DNA from: Streptomyces changanensis
Lineage (GTDB): Bacteria; Actinomycetota; Actinomycetes; Streptomycetales; Streptomycetaceae
Assembly (NCBI RefSeq): GCF_024600715.1
Contig: NZ_CP102332.1
Span: 5,146,001-5,210,000, forward strand
DNA: 64,000 nt
Reading direction: 5' to 3'
The notes under the pieces are model-generated. The model ran no database searches. It had not been told where the DNA came from and worked only from the letters and a program-made list of their open reading frames with translations. Position 1 is the first letter of the stretch. Each line of letters starts with the position of its first letter. Positions 1-9,896 of this stretch are shown in pieces. Both the position numbers and the translations under genes were made by a program.

Positions 1-2
1 TG

Positions 3-1685
3 GCCGACGCCCTCGCCGACATCCCGCCCGTGGCCACCTCCCTGTCCGACGAGATCTACCGGCTGCTGCCGCACGACACGGACCTGACCCCGCTGCGCGC
101 CGCCGGGATGACCGGGCTGAACTTCGCCGTCATCGGCGGCAGCGCCCGCTACCACGGGCCCGGCGACGACGCCGCCCACCTCGACCCGGGCAGCCTCCAG
201 GACCTCGGCGACACCGCCCTGTCCGCCGTCCGCGCGCTGGCCGCTGCGGACCTCCGGGACGTCACCGAGGCGCCCGAGGCGACCTGGTTCAACGTGGGTC
301 CGCTGCTCGTCCGCTACCCCGCCGGGATGGTGCTGCCGCTGGCCCTGCTGGCACCCACCGCGCTCGCCGCGGCCTCCTGGTACGCCCACCGCCGCCGCGC
401 CCTGCGCGCCCGTGCCGCCGTACGGTCCGCGCTGACCTTCCCGCTCACCCTCGCCGCGGCCGCCGCGCTCGGCTGGGCCGCCTGGCAGGGCCTGCTGCTG
501 CTCCGCCCCGACTACGCCCTGTTCCACCTCGGCGACCCGTACCGGACCGGCCCGGCCGTCACCGGACTGCTGCTGCTCACCGCCACGGTGACCGCGCTGT
601 GGGCCGTGTGGACGGCGCGGCGGGCCCGGGGCTCCGTGACGGAGGCGGCCGTCGGCGTCCTCGTGTGGCCCGCGCTGCTGGCCGTGCCCGTCGCCGTGCT
701 GCTGCCCGGCGCCGCGTACGTGTTCACGTGGACGGCGCTCGGCGGGGCAGCCGGTCTGCTCCTCGCCGTCCGCGCCCCGCAGGACTCGCCGTGGCGGGCG
801 GCCGCCCTCGCGCTGGGCGGGCTGCCCGGCGTCGCGGTCACCGCCCCGCTGGTCGCGCTGCTCTTCCCGGCCCTCGGGCTGGCCTCCGCCGCGGCGCCGC
901 TCGTCCTGGCGGCCCTCGTCCTCGCCGTACCGGCCCTCCCGGCGGCCCTGCCGCTGCGGACCGCCCCGCGCCGGCGGGTCGTCGCGGCCGGCGTGGCCGT
1001 CGCGGTCACCGGGACGGCGCTCGTCGGCGCCAACGCCCTCACCGGCCGCGCCGACGCCGAGCACCCCCGGCCCGTCAGCCTCATGTACGCCCTCGACGCC
1101 GACCGGGACCGCGCCTACTGGGTGTCCGAGGACGCCGACGCGCACCCGTGGGTCACCGCCCACACCGGCGCCTCCCGCACCGACACGCTGGAGGCGTGGT
1201 CACCCGCCCTCGCCGCCCCGCCCGGCGGCCTCCTGGCGGGCGAGGCGCCGGTCGCCCCCGTCTCCCGGCCGCAGGTCACGACCGTCTCCGACACGCGCAG
1301 CGGCGCCACCCGGACCGTACGCCTCTCCGTGAGGGCCGCGAACGGCACGCCCGTCCTGCTCGCCCTTTACGTCGACACCTCCGCCACCGAGGTCGTCGGC
1401 GCCCGCCTGCACGGCGCGCCCGCCGGGACGCAGGACCTCCCGGGCGGGGAGAACCGTCCGCACGCCGGCTCGCCGTGGAAGTGGGGACTGCTGCTCGCCG
1501 CGCCCTCGCCGCGCGGCCACGAGGTGACCCTCACCGTCCGGGGCGGCAAGCCGCTGCGGGTGCTCGCCATGACGCAGGACGCGGGGCTCCCCGAGCGGGC
1601 GCTGACACGGCCGCGCCCCGAGGACCTCACCTGGGTCCCCGACGCGGCGGGGCTCTCCTTCGCGAGCCGCGTCCACACCGTCTGA
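3..1685 (+). CDS. M28-family membrane peptidase, 5'-truncated by window edge
   Basis: This is the C-terminal part of a membrane-bound zinc aminopeptidase-like protein. The reading frame is open to the left edge, so the true start lies outside; a GTG at 30 is only an internal codon. Near the visible N-terminus, SARYHGPGDD resembles the last metal-ligand region of M28 peptidases (usually Y-H-x-x-x-D). It is followed by roughly eight or nine hydrophobic segments (about residues 90-340) rich in Leu, Ala and Val. A soluble, probably extracytoplasmic C-terminal domain of about 200 residues ends in RVHTV. The layout matches M28 peptidases that carry a multi-pass membrane domain. The catalytic half is not visible, so activity cannot be judged. 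It is transcribed toward the GNAT gene 68 bases downstream. I see no tie to the biosynthetic genes, and it probably marks flanking chromosome. Confidence 0.75.
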   Translation, partial: ADALADIPPVATSLSDEIYRLLPHDTDLTPLRAAGMTGLNFAVIGGSARYHGPGDDAAHLDPGSLQDLGDTALSAVRALAAADLRDVTEAPEATWFNVGPLLVRYPAGMVLPLALLAPTALAAASWYAHRRRALRARAAVRSALTFPLTLAAAAALGWAAWQGLLLLRPDYALFHLGDPYRTGPAVTGLLLLTATVTALWAVWTARRARGSVTEAAVGVLVWPALLAVPVAVLLPGAAYVFTWTALGGAAGLLLAVRAPQDSPWRAAALALGGLPGVAVTAPLVALLFPALGLASAAAPLVLAALVLAVPALPAALPLRTAPRRRVVAAGVAVAVTGTALVGANALTGRADAEHPRPVSLMYALDADRDRAYWVSEDADAHPWVTAHTGASRTDTLEAWSPALAAPPGGLLAGEAPVAPVSRPQVTTVSDTRSGATRTVRLSVRAANGTPVLLALYVDTSATEVVGARLHGAPAGTQDLPGGENRPHAGSPWKWGLLLAAPSPRGHEVTLTVRGGKPLRVLAMTQDAGLPERALTRPRPEDLTWVPDAAGLSFASRVHTV

Positions 1686-1753
1686 GCACCGGCCGCTCCC
1701 GGTCCCGCACCACCGACGACACCCTTTCCCGCCCACGACAGAAACGAGTCCCC

Positions 1754-2254
1754 ATGACCTCCTCCGCCCCGCACGGCGCCGACCGGGCCGAGAAGCCGGA
1801 GACCCCGCGCATCCGCCGGGCGACCGCCGCCGACGGCGAGGCCGTCACCGCGGTCTTCCTCGCCTCCCGGACCGCCACCATGCCGTACCTGCCGCGCCTC
1901 CACAGCGATGAGCAGACCCGCGCGTGGATCGAGGCCGTCGTCCTGCCCGACACCACCGTCTGGGTGGCCGAACTGGGCGACCCGGCGGAGATCGTCGGAT
2001 TCGCCTCCCTCGACGGCACCGTCCTCGACCACCTGTACCTGCGCCCCGACGTACGGCGCCGGGGCATCGGCACGGCCCTGCTGGAGACCGTACGGGAGGC
2101 GTCGCCGGAGAAGCTGTCCCTCCACGTCTTCCGGCGGAACACCGAGGCCCGCGCCTTCTACGAGCGGCACGGCTTCACCGTGGGCGAGCTGAACGACGGC
2201 AGCCGCAACGAGGAGAACGAGCCCGACGTGACGTACCACTGGACCGCCGGCTGA
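1754..2254 (+). CDS. GNAT-family N-acetyltransferase
   Basis: Predicted cytoplasmic acetyl-CoA-dependent N-acyltransferase of 166 residues, a normal length for a single-domain GNAT. The acetyl-CoA pyrophosphate loop is seen as RRRGIGTALLETV (R-x-x-G-x-G). The C-terminal signature HVFRRNTEARAFYERHGF is the usual alpha4-beta7 region with Asn and Tyr. The first about 20 residues are polar and precede the first beta strand (RIRRATAADGEAV). I chose the ATG at 1754 because it directly precedes the conserved fold; upstream in-frame sequence belongs to a non-coding frame of the peptidase gene. The substrate is unknown. It could be a housekeeping amine or ribosomal acetyltransferase or a self-protection enzyme for the adjacent NRPS cluster. 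Position alone does not decide. Confidence 0.85.
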   Translation: MTSSAPHGADRAEKPETPRIRRATAADGEAVTAVFLASRTATMPYLPRLHSDEQTRAWIEAVVLPDTTVWVAELGDPAEIVGFASLDGTVLDHLYLRPDVRRRGIGTALLETVREASPEKLSLHVFRRNTEARAFYERHGFTVGELNDGSRNEENEPDVTYHWTAG

Positions 2255-2323
2255 CCGCTCCCCGGCCCGCCCTGGCGCCGCACGGCACCACCGAATACCA
2301 CGGGGGGCGCCAGGGGGCGCCAG

Positions 2324-2369
2324 GGCACCACCCGCATCACGGCACCACCCGCATCACGGCACCACCCGC
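2324..2369 (+). repeat. 17-bp tandem repeat upstream of the TE-bearing NRPS
   Basis: The unit GGCACCACCCGCATCAC occurs at 2324-2340 and 2341-2357, with a partial third copy at 2358-2369. It is preceded by a shorter GGGGGCGCCA-type duplication around 2304-2323 and followed by more CACC-rich sequence. It lies in the 233-base gap between the acetyltransferase stop and the NRPS start, outside any convincing gene. Confidence 0.8.
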
Positions 2370-2487
2370 GCCACCCGCACCACCGAGCATCACCGGCACC
2401 ACGCAGCACCACGACGCAGACCCATCGCAACGGCCTGACGCGGCAGCCTCCCAGGGGGCCGTCCGCGTCCACGGGGAGGAACAGCAA

Positions 2488-5400
2488 GTGCAGGGCGAAG
2501 GCACCGTGCCGGGCGAGATCCCGCTGTCCTACGCACAGCTCGCGCTGTGGTTCAACGACCGGCTCCAGGAGGGCGACGCCTCCTACAACATGCCGGTGGC
2601 GCTCCGCCTCAGGGGCCCGCTCGACGTCGACGCCCTGCGCGACGCGCTCGGGGACGTCATCGACCGGCACGCCGCCCTGCGGACCGTCTTCCCGGAACGC
2701 GACGGCACCCCGTACCAGCGCGTCCTGGACCCCCGGGACGTCCCCGTGCCGCTGACGGTCCGGCCCGCCGACGAGGCGGACCTCCCGGAGCTGATCGCCG
2801 CCGCCTGCCGCGAGTGCTTCGACCTGGCCGCCGAACCGCCGCTGCGCATGCGGGTCTTCGTCCTCGGACCGCAGGACCACCTGGTCCTGATGGTCCAGCA
2901 CCACATCGCGGGCGACGGCTGGTCGATGGCGCCGCTCGCCCGCGACCTGAGCGCCGCCTACACGGCCCGCTCCGAGGGGCGCGCGCCCGTATGGGCGCCG
3001 CTCCCCGCGGACTTCGCCGCGTACGCGACCGCACAGCACGCCGGCCTCGGCAGCCTGGACGACCCCGACAGCGGCATCAGCCGCCAGCTCGCGTACTGGA
3101 AGGAGGCGCTCGCCGGGATACCCGACTGCCTGCCGCTGCCCACCGACCGGCCGCGCCCCGCCGTCATGTCCCACGAGGGCGACTACTTCCCCTGGGAGAT
3201 CCCCGCCGCCCTCCACCGGGACCTGCTGGCCCTCGCCCGGACGTGCCGGGTCAGCCTGTTCATGGTCGTCCAGGCCGCGCTCGCCACCGTCCTCAGCCGG
3301 TCCGGCGCGGGCGACGACCTGCCCATCGCCAGCCCCACCGCCGGACGCGGCGACTCCCGCTACGACGACGTCGTCGGCTACTTCGTCAACCCGCTCGTCC
3401 TGCGCATCGACACTTCCGGCGACCCCACCTTCCGCGAACTGCTCAAGCGGGTGCGCCGCACCGACCTCCAGGGCTTCGCCCACCAGGACATGCCCATCGA
3501 GCGGCTCATCACCGCCCTCAACCCGCCGCGCTCCCTCGCCTGGCACCCGCTGTTCCAGGTCATGCTGGCCTTCCAGAACCTGCCCGAGGCCGCCCTCGCC
3601 CTGCCCGGCGTCACCTGCGAGGTCGTCGAGGCCGACCCGGGCGGCGCCAAGTTCGACCTGTCGTTCAACGTCATGGAGCGCCGCGACGCCGACGGCGAAC
3701 CGGCCGGGCTGACCTGCTTCGTCGAGTACAGCAGCGACCTGTTCGAGCGGGCCGGGGCCGAAGCCCTCACCCGGCGGCTCGCCCTGCTCCTCGAACGGGT
3801 CGCCGACGACCCCGACCGGCACATCGGCGCCGTCGACCTGCTCGCCGCCGACGAGCGCGACACCCTCGCCGCGCTGTGGGACGGACCCGCGCTCGACGTA
3901 CCCGCCCTCGCCTACCACCAGGCGTTCGAGGAGCGCGCCGCCGCCGAACCCGGCACGCCCGCCCTCGTCGCCGGAGCCGACCGGCTCACCTTCGGCGAGC
4001 TCAACGCCCGCGCCAACCGGCTCGCCCGCGAGTTGGTCCGCCGCGGTGCCGCGCCCGACCGGCCCGTGCTCGTCGTCCTCGACCGCACCGCCGAGCTGGC
4101 CGTCTCCCTGCTCGCCGTCCTCAAGTCCGGCGCGGCCTTCGCCCCGCTCACCCCCGACACGCCCGCCGAGCGGATCGCCGCCGTCGCCGCGACCGCCCGC
4201 CCGGTCTGCGCCGTCACCACCACCGCCACCTCCGGGCGGCTGCCCGCCGGGGTCCCCGCGCTCGCGCTGGACGACCCGGACGTCCGCGCGGCGCTCGCCG
4301 CCCACCCGGACACCGACCTCTCCGACGCCGACCGCGCCGCCCCCACCGGCCCGTCCGACACCGCGTACGTCATCCACACCTCCGGCTCCACCGGCACGCC
4401 CAAGGGCGTCGCCGTCGAGCACCGGGCGCTCACCCACCTCGCGGAGCACCACCGCGTCCGCATGGTCGGCCGGTACGCGCCCGCCGACGGCACGCGGATG
4501 CACGTCGGGCTGGTCGCCTCCATCACCTTCGACACCGCCTGGGAGCCGTTCTTCTGGCTCCTCGAAGGGCACTGCCTGCACCTCCTCGCCGACGAGGTCC
4601 GCCTCGACCCCGAGGCGCTCGTCGCCCACGTGCGGCGCGAACGGCTCGACTTCCTCGACCTCACGCCGACCTACGCGCAGGCCCTGCTGACGGCCGGGCT
4701 GCTGGACGACGGCGACCACCACCGGCCGCGCGTCCTGATGCTCGGCGGCGAGGCCGTCGGCCCCGAGCTGTGGGAGCGGCTCTCCGCCGTCCCCGGCACC
4801 GACGTCCACAACTACTACGGGCCCACCGAGTTCACCGTCGACGCGCTCTGCTGCGAACTGGGCGACAGCCCCACCCCGGTCATCGGCCGACCCCTCGGCA
4901 ACGTCCGCGCGTACGTCCTCGACGAGCGGCTGCGGCCCGCCCCGCTCGGCGTGCCCGGCGAGCTGTACCTGGCCGGACCCCAGCTCGCCCGCGGCTACCT
5001 CGGTGCCCCCGCCCTCACGGCGGAACGATTCGTCGCGGACCCGTACGGCCCTCCCGGCAGCCGCATGTACCGCACCGGCGACCTCGCCCGGCTCCGCCGC
5101 GACGGGCACGTCGAATACCTCGGCCGTGCCGACGAGCAGGTCAAGATCCGCGGCTTCCGCATCGAGCCCGGCGAGATCGAGGCACAGCTCACCGGCCACC
5201 CCGCCGTCGCCCAGGCCGCCGTCACCGTCCGCGGCGAGGAGGACGGCGACCCGTACCTCGCCGCCCACGTCGTCCCGGCGCCCGGCCGGCGGGCACCCGG
5301 CGCCGCCGAGCTCCACGAGCACCTGGCCGCCCGCCTCCCCGCCTACATGCTGCCCACCGCCTACGCCCACGTGGACCGGCTGCCGCTCACCGCCAGCGGC

Positions 5401-8400
5401 AAGCTCGACCGGCGCGCCCTGCCCGAACCGGACCTGCGCCTCACCGGCGGCCCCGGCCGCCCGCCCGCCGACGAGCGCGAGGCAGCCCTGTGCCGCCTGT
5501 TCGCCGAGGTGCTGCGGCTGCCCGAGGCCGGCCCGGACGACGACTTCTTCCGGCTGGGCGGCCACTCCCTGCTCGCCATGCGGCTGGTCAGCCGGGTCCG
5601 CGCGGCCACCGGCGCCGAACTGCCCATCCGCGCCGTCTTCGAAGCCCGCACCCCCGCCGGACTCGCCCGCCTCCTCGACGGTGCCGACGGCCCCGACGCG
5701 CCCGGCGGACGCCGCCCCGTGCTCACCCCGACGCGGCGGCCCGCCGAGACGCCCCTGTCGCACGCCCAGCGCCGGCTGTGGTTCCTCCAGCGCCTGGAGA
5801 CCGACAGCCCCGCCTACCACATCCCGCTGCCGCTGCGCCTCGACGGCCCGCTCGACATCGGCGCCCTGAGCGCCGCCCTGCACGACGTCGTCGTCCGCCA
5901 CGAGGCGCTGCGCACCGTCTTCCCCGACCGGGACGGCGTGCCCCACCAGCGCGTCCTCGCCCCGGCGGAGCTGCCGTCCCTGCTGGACATCGCCCCGCTG
6001 GACCCCGCCCGCGCCGAGGGCGCCGCCCTGGAGGCGGAGCTGCGCGCCGCCGCCTCCGCCCCGTTCGACCTCGCGTCCCGGCCGCCGCTGCGCGCCCGCC
6101 TCTACCTGCTCGGCCCCGGCCGGCACGTCCTGCTGCTGACCGTCCACCACATCGCCTGCGACGGCTGGTCCCTCCAGCCGCTCGCCGCCGACCTGGGCGC
6201 GGCCTACCGGGCCCGCGCCGAGGGCCGCGCCCCCGACTGGGCGCCCCTGCCCGTCCAGTACGCCGACTACACCCTCTGGCAGCACGACCTGCTCGGCGAC
6301 GCCCGCACCCCGGGCACGCTCGCCGCCGCTCAGTGGGACCACTGGCGGGCCGTACTCGACGGACTGCCCGACGAGATACCGCTGCCCGCCGACCGCCGCC
6401 GCACCCCCGAGACCGGCCACGAGGGGCGCACCGTGCCCGTCGAGATCGGCGCGGCCACCCACCGGGCGCTCGCCGCGCTCGCGCGGGAGAGCGGCGCGAG
6501 CCTCTTCATGGCAGTGCAGGCGGGCCTCGCCGCGCTGCTGACCCGCCTCGGCGCCGGGACGGACATCCCCCTCGGCGCCCCGGTGGCCGGCCGCACCGAC
6601 GCCGCCCTGGACGACCTGGTCGGCTTCTTCGTCAACACGCTGGTGCTGCGCACCGACACGGCCGGCGACCCGACGTTCCGGGAGCTGCTGGACCGGGTCC
6701 GCGACCTCGACGTGGCCGCCTACGCCCACCAGGACCTGCCGTTCGAGCAGCTCGTGGACCTCGTCGGGCCCGAGCGGCAGCCCGGCCGGCACCCGCTGTT
6801 CCAGGTGGCCCTCGTCGTGGACCAGGGCGCCGACGTGCGGCTCGACATCCCCGGCGTCACCGCCGGGCGGCTCACCGTGCAGCTCGCGCCCGCCAAGTTC
6901 GACCTGACGGTCACCCTCGCCGCCGAACGCGCCGACGACGGCACGGAGGGCCCGCTGCGGGGCACCGTGGAGTACCGCACCGACCTGTTCGACGACGCCA
7001 CGGCCGCGGCCATCGCCGAACGGCTCACCCGGCTGCTCACCGCCGCCGCCGCCGAACCGGACCTGCGCATCGGCCGGATCGGGCTCCTCTCGGACGACGA
7101 GCGGCGCCTCGTCCTCGACAAGTGGAACGACACCCGCCGTGAACTGGAGCCCACCACGCTCGCCGCATCCGTCACGGAGCAGTTCGCCCGTACCCCCGAC
7201 GCCACGGCCGTCGTCTTCGAGGGCGGCGAGACCACGTACGCCGAACTCGACACACTCGTCGAGGACCTGGCCGGACGGCTCGCCGCGCTCGGCGCCGGGC
7301 CCGGCGCGGTCGTCGCCGTGGCCGTGCCCCGCTCCGTGGACCTGGTGGCCGCCGTGTGCGCCGTGCACCGGACGGGCGCCGCCTATGTGCCGCTCGACCC
7401 CGACTACCCGGCCGACCGGCTGGCGTTCATGCTGGAGGACGCCCGGCCCACGGCCGTGATCGCCGCGCCGGGCGAGGCGGAGCGACTGCGCGTCCCGGAC
7501 GGTGTCGCCCTCCTCGCGCCGCGCCCCGCCGCCGGCGGCGGCGAACGGGGGACGCCCACCGCGCCGACCCCGGACGACCCCGCGTACGTGATCTACACCT
7601 CCGGGTCGACGGGCCGCCCCAAGGGCGTCGTCGTCCCGCACGGCGCCGTCACCAACCGGCTCCGCTGGGGCCAGGAGCAGTACCTGCTCACCGACCGGGA
7701 CCGGGTGCTCCACAAGACGCCGTCCAGCTTCGACGTGTCCGTCTGGGAGATCTTCTGGCCTCTGACGACCGGCGCCACCCTGGTCGTCGCCCGCCCCGAG
7801 GGGCACCGTGACCCGGCGTACCTGTGCGACCTCATCCGCTCCGAGCGGGTGACCGTCGCCCAGTTCGTCCCCTCCATGCTCGACGCCTTCCTCCAGCACC
7901 CCGACGCGGGCCGCTGCGACTCGCTGCGGCTGGTCATCGTCGGCGGCGAGGCCCTGACGACGGCCACCGCCCGCCGCTTCCACCAGGTGCTGCCCGGCGT
8001 CCGGCTGGTCGACCAGTACGGGCCCACCGAGGCCGCCATCGAGGTGACCGCGTGGACCTGCCGCCCCGAGGACGACGACGGCCGCCCCGTGCCCATCGGC
8101 CGACCCGTGTGGAACACCCGCGTCCACATCCTCGACGCGGAACTCCAGCTCGTCCCGCCCGGCGTCGCCGGCGAGCTCTACCTCGACGGCGTCCAGCTCG
8201 CCCACGGCTACCTGGGCCGCCCCGCCCTCACCGCCGAGCGGTTCGTCGCCAACCCGTACGGCCCGCCCGGCTCCCGCATGTACCGCACGGGCGACCTCGC
8301 CCGCTGGCGGCCCGACGGGGCGGTCGAGTACCTCGGCCGCGTCGACGGCCAGGTCAAGGTCCGCGGCTTCCGCATCGAACTGGGCGAGATCGAGGCCGCG

Positions 8401-9798
8401 CTGGGTGAGCACCCGGCCGTCGCCGCCGGGGTCGTCCTGGTCCGCGAGGACCGGCACGGCGCGCCCCGCATCGTCGCCTACGTGGTGCCCGCGGGCGCCG
8501 CGCCCGCCACCGAGGAGCTGCGCGAGCACCTGCGGGGTCGGCTCCCCGAGCACATGGTGCCCACCGGGTACGTCACGCTCGACGCGCTGCCCGTCACGCC
8601 CAACGGCAAGCTGGACCGGGCGGCCCTGCCCGAGCCCGCCGACGCCCCCGCCTCGGCCGGGGGCGGCGCCCGGCAGCCCGCCACGCCGCTGGAACGCACC
8701 CTGACGGAGCTGTTCGCCGAGATCCTGGACGTGCCTGGCGCCGGTCCCGACGACGACTTCTTCCTGCTGGGCGGCCACTCGCTGATGATGGTCCGGCTCG
8801 TGGAGCGGATCCGCGCGGAGACCGGGGTGGACCTCGCCGTCCGCACCCTCTTCGACCACCCGACCGCCGCGGCGCTGGCCGCCCGGATCGCGGGGGACCC
8901 GGCCCTGCACGGCCGGTTCGCCGAGGGCCCCGGCACCGGCGTCGCACCGGACGACGCCCCGGTGCCGTGGGAGCCGGTGCTGCCGCTGCGCGCCCACGGC
9001 ACCCGCGCCCCGCTGTTCTGCGTCCACCCGGTCGTCGGCGACGGCTTCGGATACGTGGGGCTGCTGCGCGCCCTCGGCCCGGACCAGCCGGTGTACGCCC
9101 TCCAAGGCGCCGGACCGGCCTGCGGACGGTCCCGCCCCGTGACGCTCGACCGCCTCGCCGCCGAGTACACGGCGCGGATCCGGGAGATCCAGCCGCACGG
9201 CCCGTACCGGCTCCTCGGCTGGTCCTTCGGCGGCGTCGTCGTCCACGAGATGGCCGTCCAGCTCCGCGAACAGGGTGAGCGGGTCGACCTGGTCGCCCTG
9301 ATGGACAGCGTGCCGCCGACCGAGCACGACCGGCGCGCCCACGCGGCACCGGTCGCCGAGACGGACGTGCTGAGCGCCCTGCTCGACGCGGTGGGCGCGC
9401 CGGAGGAGGACATCGCCGCCGTCGCCGACGGCACCCGCGTCCCGAAACCGGAGGAGCTGCTGCGGCTGCTCGCCCCGGCGATGGGCGCCTCCGCCCCGGC
9501 GGATCCGGCCGCGCTCGCCGCGATGATCGACACCTGCCGCTACCACGGCGAGCTGATGGTGCGCTGGACGCCCCGCACGTACGACGGCGGGCTGCTCACC
9601 TTCACGGCCACCGCGGAGGTGCGGCGGGAGGCCGCCGTGGGCCGGGCGACCACCCCCGAGCTGTGGGCGCCGTACCTCATCGGGCCGGTCACCGACCACC
9701 CCGTGGACGCCCAGCACCTCCAGCTCGTGGAGCCCGGCCACATCGACGCCATCGGCCGGGTCCTCGCGGCCGAACTGTCCCGCCTGGACGCCCGGTGA
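2488..9798 (+). CDS. Two-module NRPS with terminal thioesterase: C-A-T-C-A-T-TE
   Basis: A 2436-residue nonribosomal peptide synthetase. Domains in order: C (about 10-460; HHIAGDGWS), A (475-980; core YVIHTSGSTGTPKG, NYYGPTE, A10 SGKLDRR), T (995-1065; LGGHSLLA), C (1088-1540; HHIACDGWS), A (1558-2045; YVIYTSGSTGRPKG, DQYGPTE, NGKLDR), T (2065-2135; LGGHSLMM) and a type I thioesterase (2165-2435; nucleophile motif GWSFGG). The TE marks it as the likely last enzyme of the assembly line, releasing the chain by hydrolysis or cyclisation. The GTG at 2488 was chosen because GGGAGGA lies 7 bases upstream and the C domain begins 10 residues later; the frame is open further upstream but without domain content. 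The specificity residues of the two A domains (first-domain region around 4520-4860, second around 7730-8060) did not match a code I recognise. No epimerase is present. It is separated from the main operon by a convergent type II thioesterase gene and so is transcribed on its own. Confidence 0.93.
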   Translation: MQGEGTVPGEIPLSYAQLALWFNDRLQEGDASYNMPVALRLRGPLDVDALRDALGDVIDRHAALRTVFPERDGTPYQRVLDPRDVPVPLTVRPADEADLPELIAAACRECFDLAAEPPLRMRVFVLGPQDHLVLMVQHHIAGDGWSMAPLARDLSAAYTARSEGRAPVWAPLPADFAAYATAQHAGLGSLDDPDSGISRQLAYWKEALAGIPDCLPLPTDRPRPAVMSHEGDYFPWEIPAALHRDLLALARTCRVSLFMVVQAALATVLSRSGAGDDLPIASPTAGRGDSRYDDVVGYFVNPLVLRIDTSGDPTFRELLKRVRRTDLQGFAHQDMPIERLITALNPPRSLAWHPLFQVMLAFQNLPEAALALPGVTCEVVEADPGGAKFDLSFNVMERRDADGEPAGLTCFVEYSSDLFERAGAEALTRRLALLLERVADDPDRHIGAVDLLAADERDTLAALWDGPALDVPALAYHQAFEERAAAEPGTPALVAGADRLTFGELNARANRLARELVRRGAAPDRPVLVVLDRTAELAVSLLAVLKSGAAFAPLTPDTPAERIAAVAATARPVCAVTTTATSGRLPAGVPALALDDPDVRAALAAHPDTDLSDADRAAPTGPSDTAYVIHTSGSTGTPKGVAVEHRALTHLAEHHRVRMVGRYAPADGTRMHVGLVASITFDTAWEPFFWLLEGHCLHLLADEVRLDPEALVAHVRRERLDFLDLTPTYAQALLTAGLLDDGDHHRPRVLMLGGEAVGPELWERLSAVPGTDVHNYYGPTEFTVDALCCELGDSPTPVIGRPLGNVRAYVLDERLRPAPLGVPGELYLAGPQLARGYLGAPALTAERFVADPYGPPGSRMYRTGDLARLRRDGHVEYLGRADEQVKIRGFRIEPGEIEAQLTGHPAVAQAAVTVRGEEDGDPYLAAHVVPAPGRRAPGAAELHEHLAARLPAYMLPTAYAHVDRLPLTASGKLDRRALPEPDLRLTGGPGRPPADEREAALCRLFAEVLRLPEAGPDDDFFRLGGHSLLAMRLVSRVRAATGAELPIRAVFEARTPAGLARLLDGADGPDAPGGRRPVLTPTRRPAETPLSHAQRRLWFLQRLETDSPAYHIPLPLRLDGPLDIGALSAALHDVVVRHEALRTVFPDRDGVPHQRVLAPAELPSLLDIAPLDPARAEGAALEAELRAAASAPFDLASRPPLRARLYLLGPGRHVLLLTVHHIACDGWSLQPLAADLGAAYRARAEGRAPDWAPLPVQYADYTLWQHDLLGDARTPGTLAAAQWDHWRAVLDGLPDEIPLPADRRRTPETGHEGRTVPVEIGAATHRALAALARESGASLFMAVQAGLAALLTRLGAGTDIPLGAPVAGRTDAALDDLVGFFVNTLVLRTDTAGDPTFRELLDRVRDLDVAAYAHQDLPFEQLVDLVGPERQPGRHPLFQVALVVDQGADVRLDIPGVTAGRLTVQLAPAKFDLTVTLAAERADDGTEGPLRGTVEYRTDLFDDATAAAIAERLTRLLTAAAAEPDLRIGRIGLLSDDERRLVLDKWNDTRRELEPTTLAASVTEQFARTPDATAVVFEGGETTYAELDTLVEDLAGRLAALGAGPGAVVAVAVPRSVDLVAAVCAVHRTGAAYVPLDPDYPADRLAFMLEDARPTAVIAAPGEAERLRVPDGVALLAPRPAAGGGERGTPTAPTPDDPAYVIYTSGSTGRPKGVVVPHGAVTNRLRWGQEQYLLTDRDRVLHKTPSSFDVSVWEIFWPLTTGATLVVARPEGHRDPAYLCDLIRSERVTVAQFVPSMLDAFLQHPDAGRCDSLRLVIVGGEALTTATARRFHQVLPGVRLVDQYGPTEAAIEVTAWTCRPEDDDGRPVPIGRPVWNTRVHILDAELQLVPPGVAGELYLDGVQLAHGYLGRPALTAERFVANPYGPPGSRMYRTGDLARWRPDGAVEYLGRVDGQVKVRGFRIELGEIEAALGEHPAVAAGVVLVREDRHGAPRIVAYVVPAGAAPATEELREHLRGRLPEHMVPTGYVTLDALPVTPNGKLDRAALPEPADAPASAGGGARQPATPLERTLTELFAEILDVPGAGPDDDFFLLGGHSLMMVRLVERIRAETGVDLAVRTLFDHPTAAALAARIAGDPALHGRFAEGPGTGVAPDDAPVPWEPVLPLRAHGTRAPLFCVHPVVGDGFGYVGLLRALGPDQPVYALQGAGPACGRSRPVTLDRLAAEYTARIREIQPHGPYRLLGWSFGGVVVHEMAVQLREQGERVDLVALMDSVPPTEHDRRAHAAPVAETDVLSALLDAVGAPEEDIAAVADGTRVPKPEELLRLLAPAMGASAPADPAALAAMIDTCRYHGELMVRWTPRTYDGGLLTFTATAEVRREAAVGRATTPELWAPYLIGPVTDHPVDAQHLQLVEPGHIDAIGRVLAAELSRLDAR

Positions 9799-9830
9799 CC
9801 CGCCGCCGCGCCCCGCGCCGCGGCCGCGCG

Positions 9831-9886
9831 CGCCGCCCGGAGGCCCCGCGCCCCCAGGCGGGAGGCGCGGCGGGCGCCGGGCGGCG
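9831..9886. terminator. Possible bidirectional terminator between convergent genes
   Basis: The arms CGCCGCCCGG (9831-9840) and CCGGGCGGCG (9877-9886) are perfect complements. A further 7-bp pairing (CCGCGCC / GGCGCGG) lies inside the loop. It falls in the 98-base gap where the NRPS and the type II thioesterase genes converge. No U-tract is present, as is common in Streptomyces. Confidence 0.45.
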
Positions 9887-9896
9887 GGGGACCGGC

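Noticed and set aside
1924..2487. Upstream in-frame extension of the TE-bearing NRPS
   Set aside because: It runs antiphase through the acetyltransferase gene and a repeat region. The GTG at 2488 has a strong ribosome-binding site and directly precedes the C domain.
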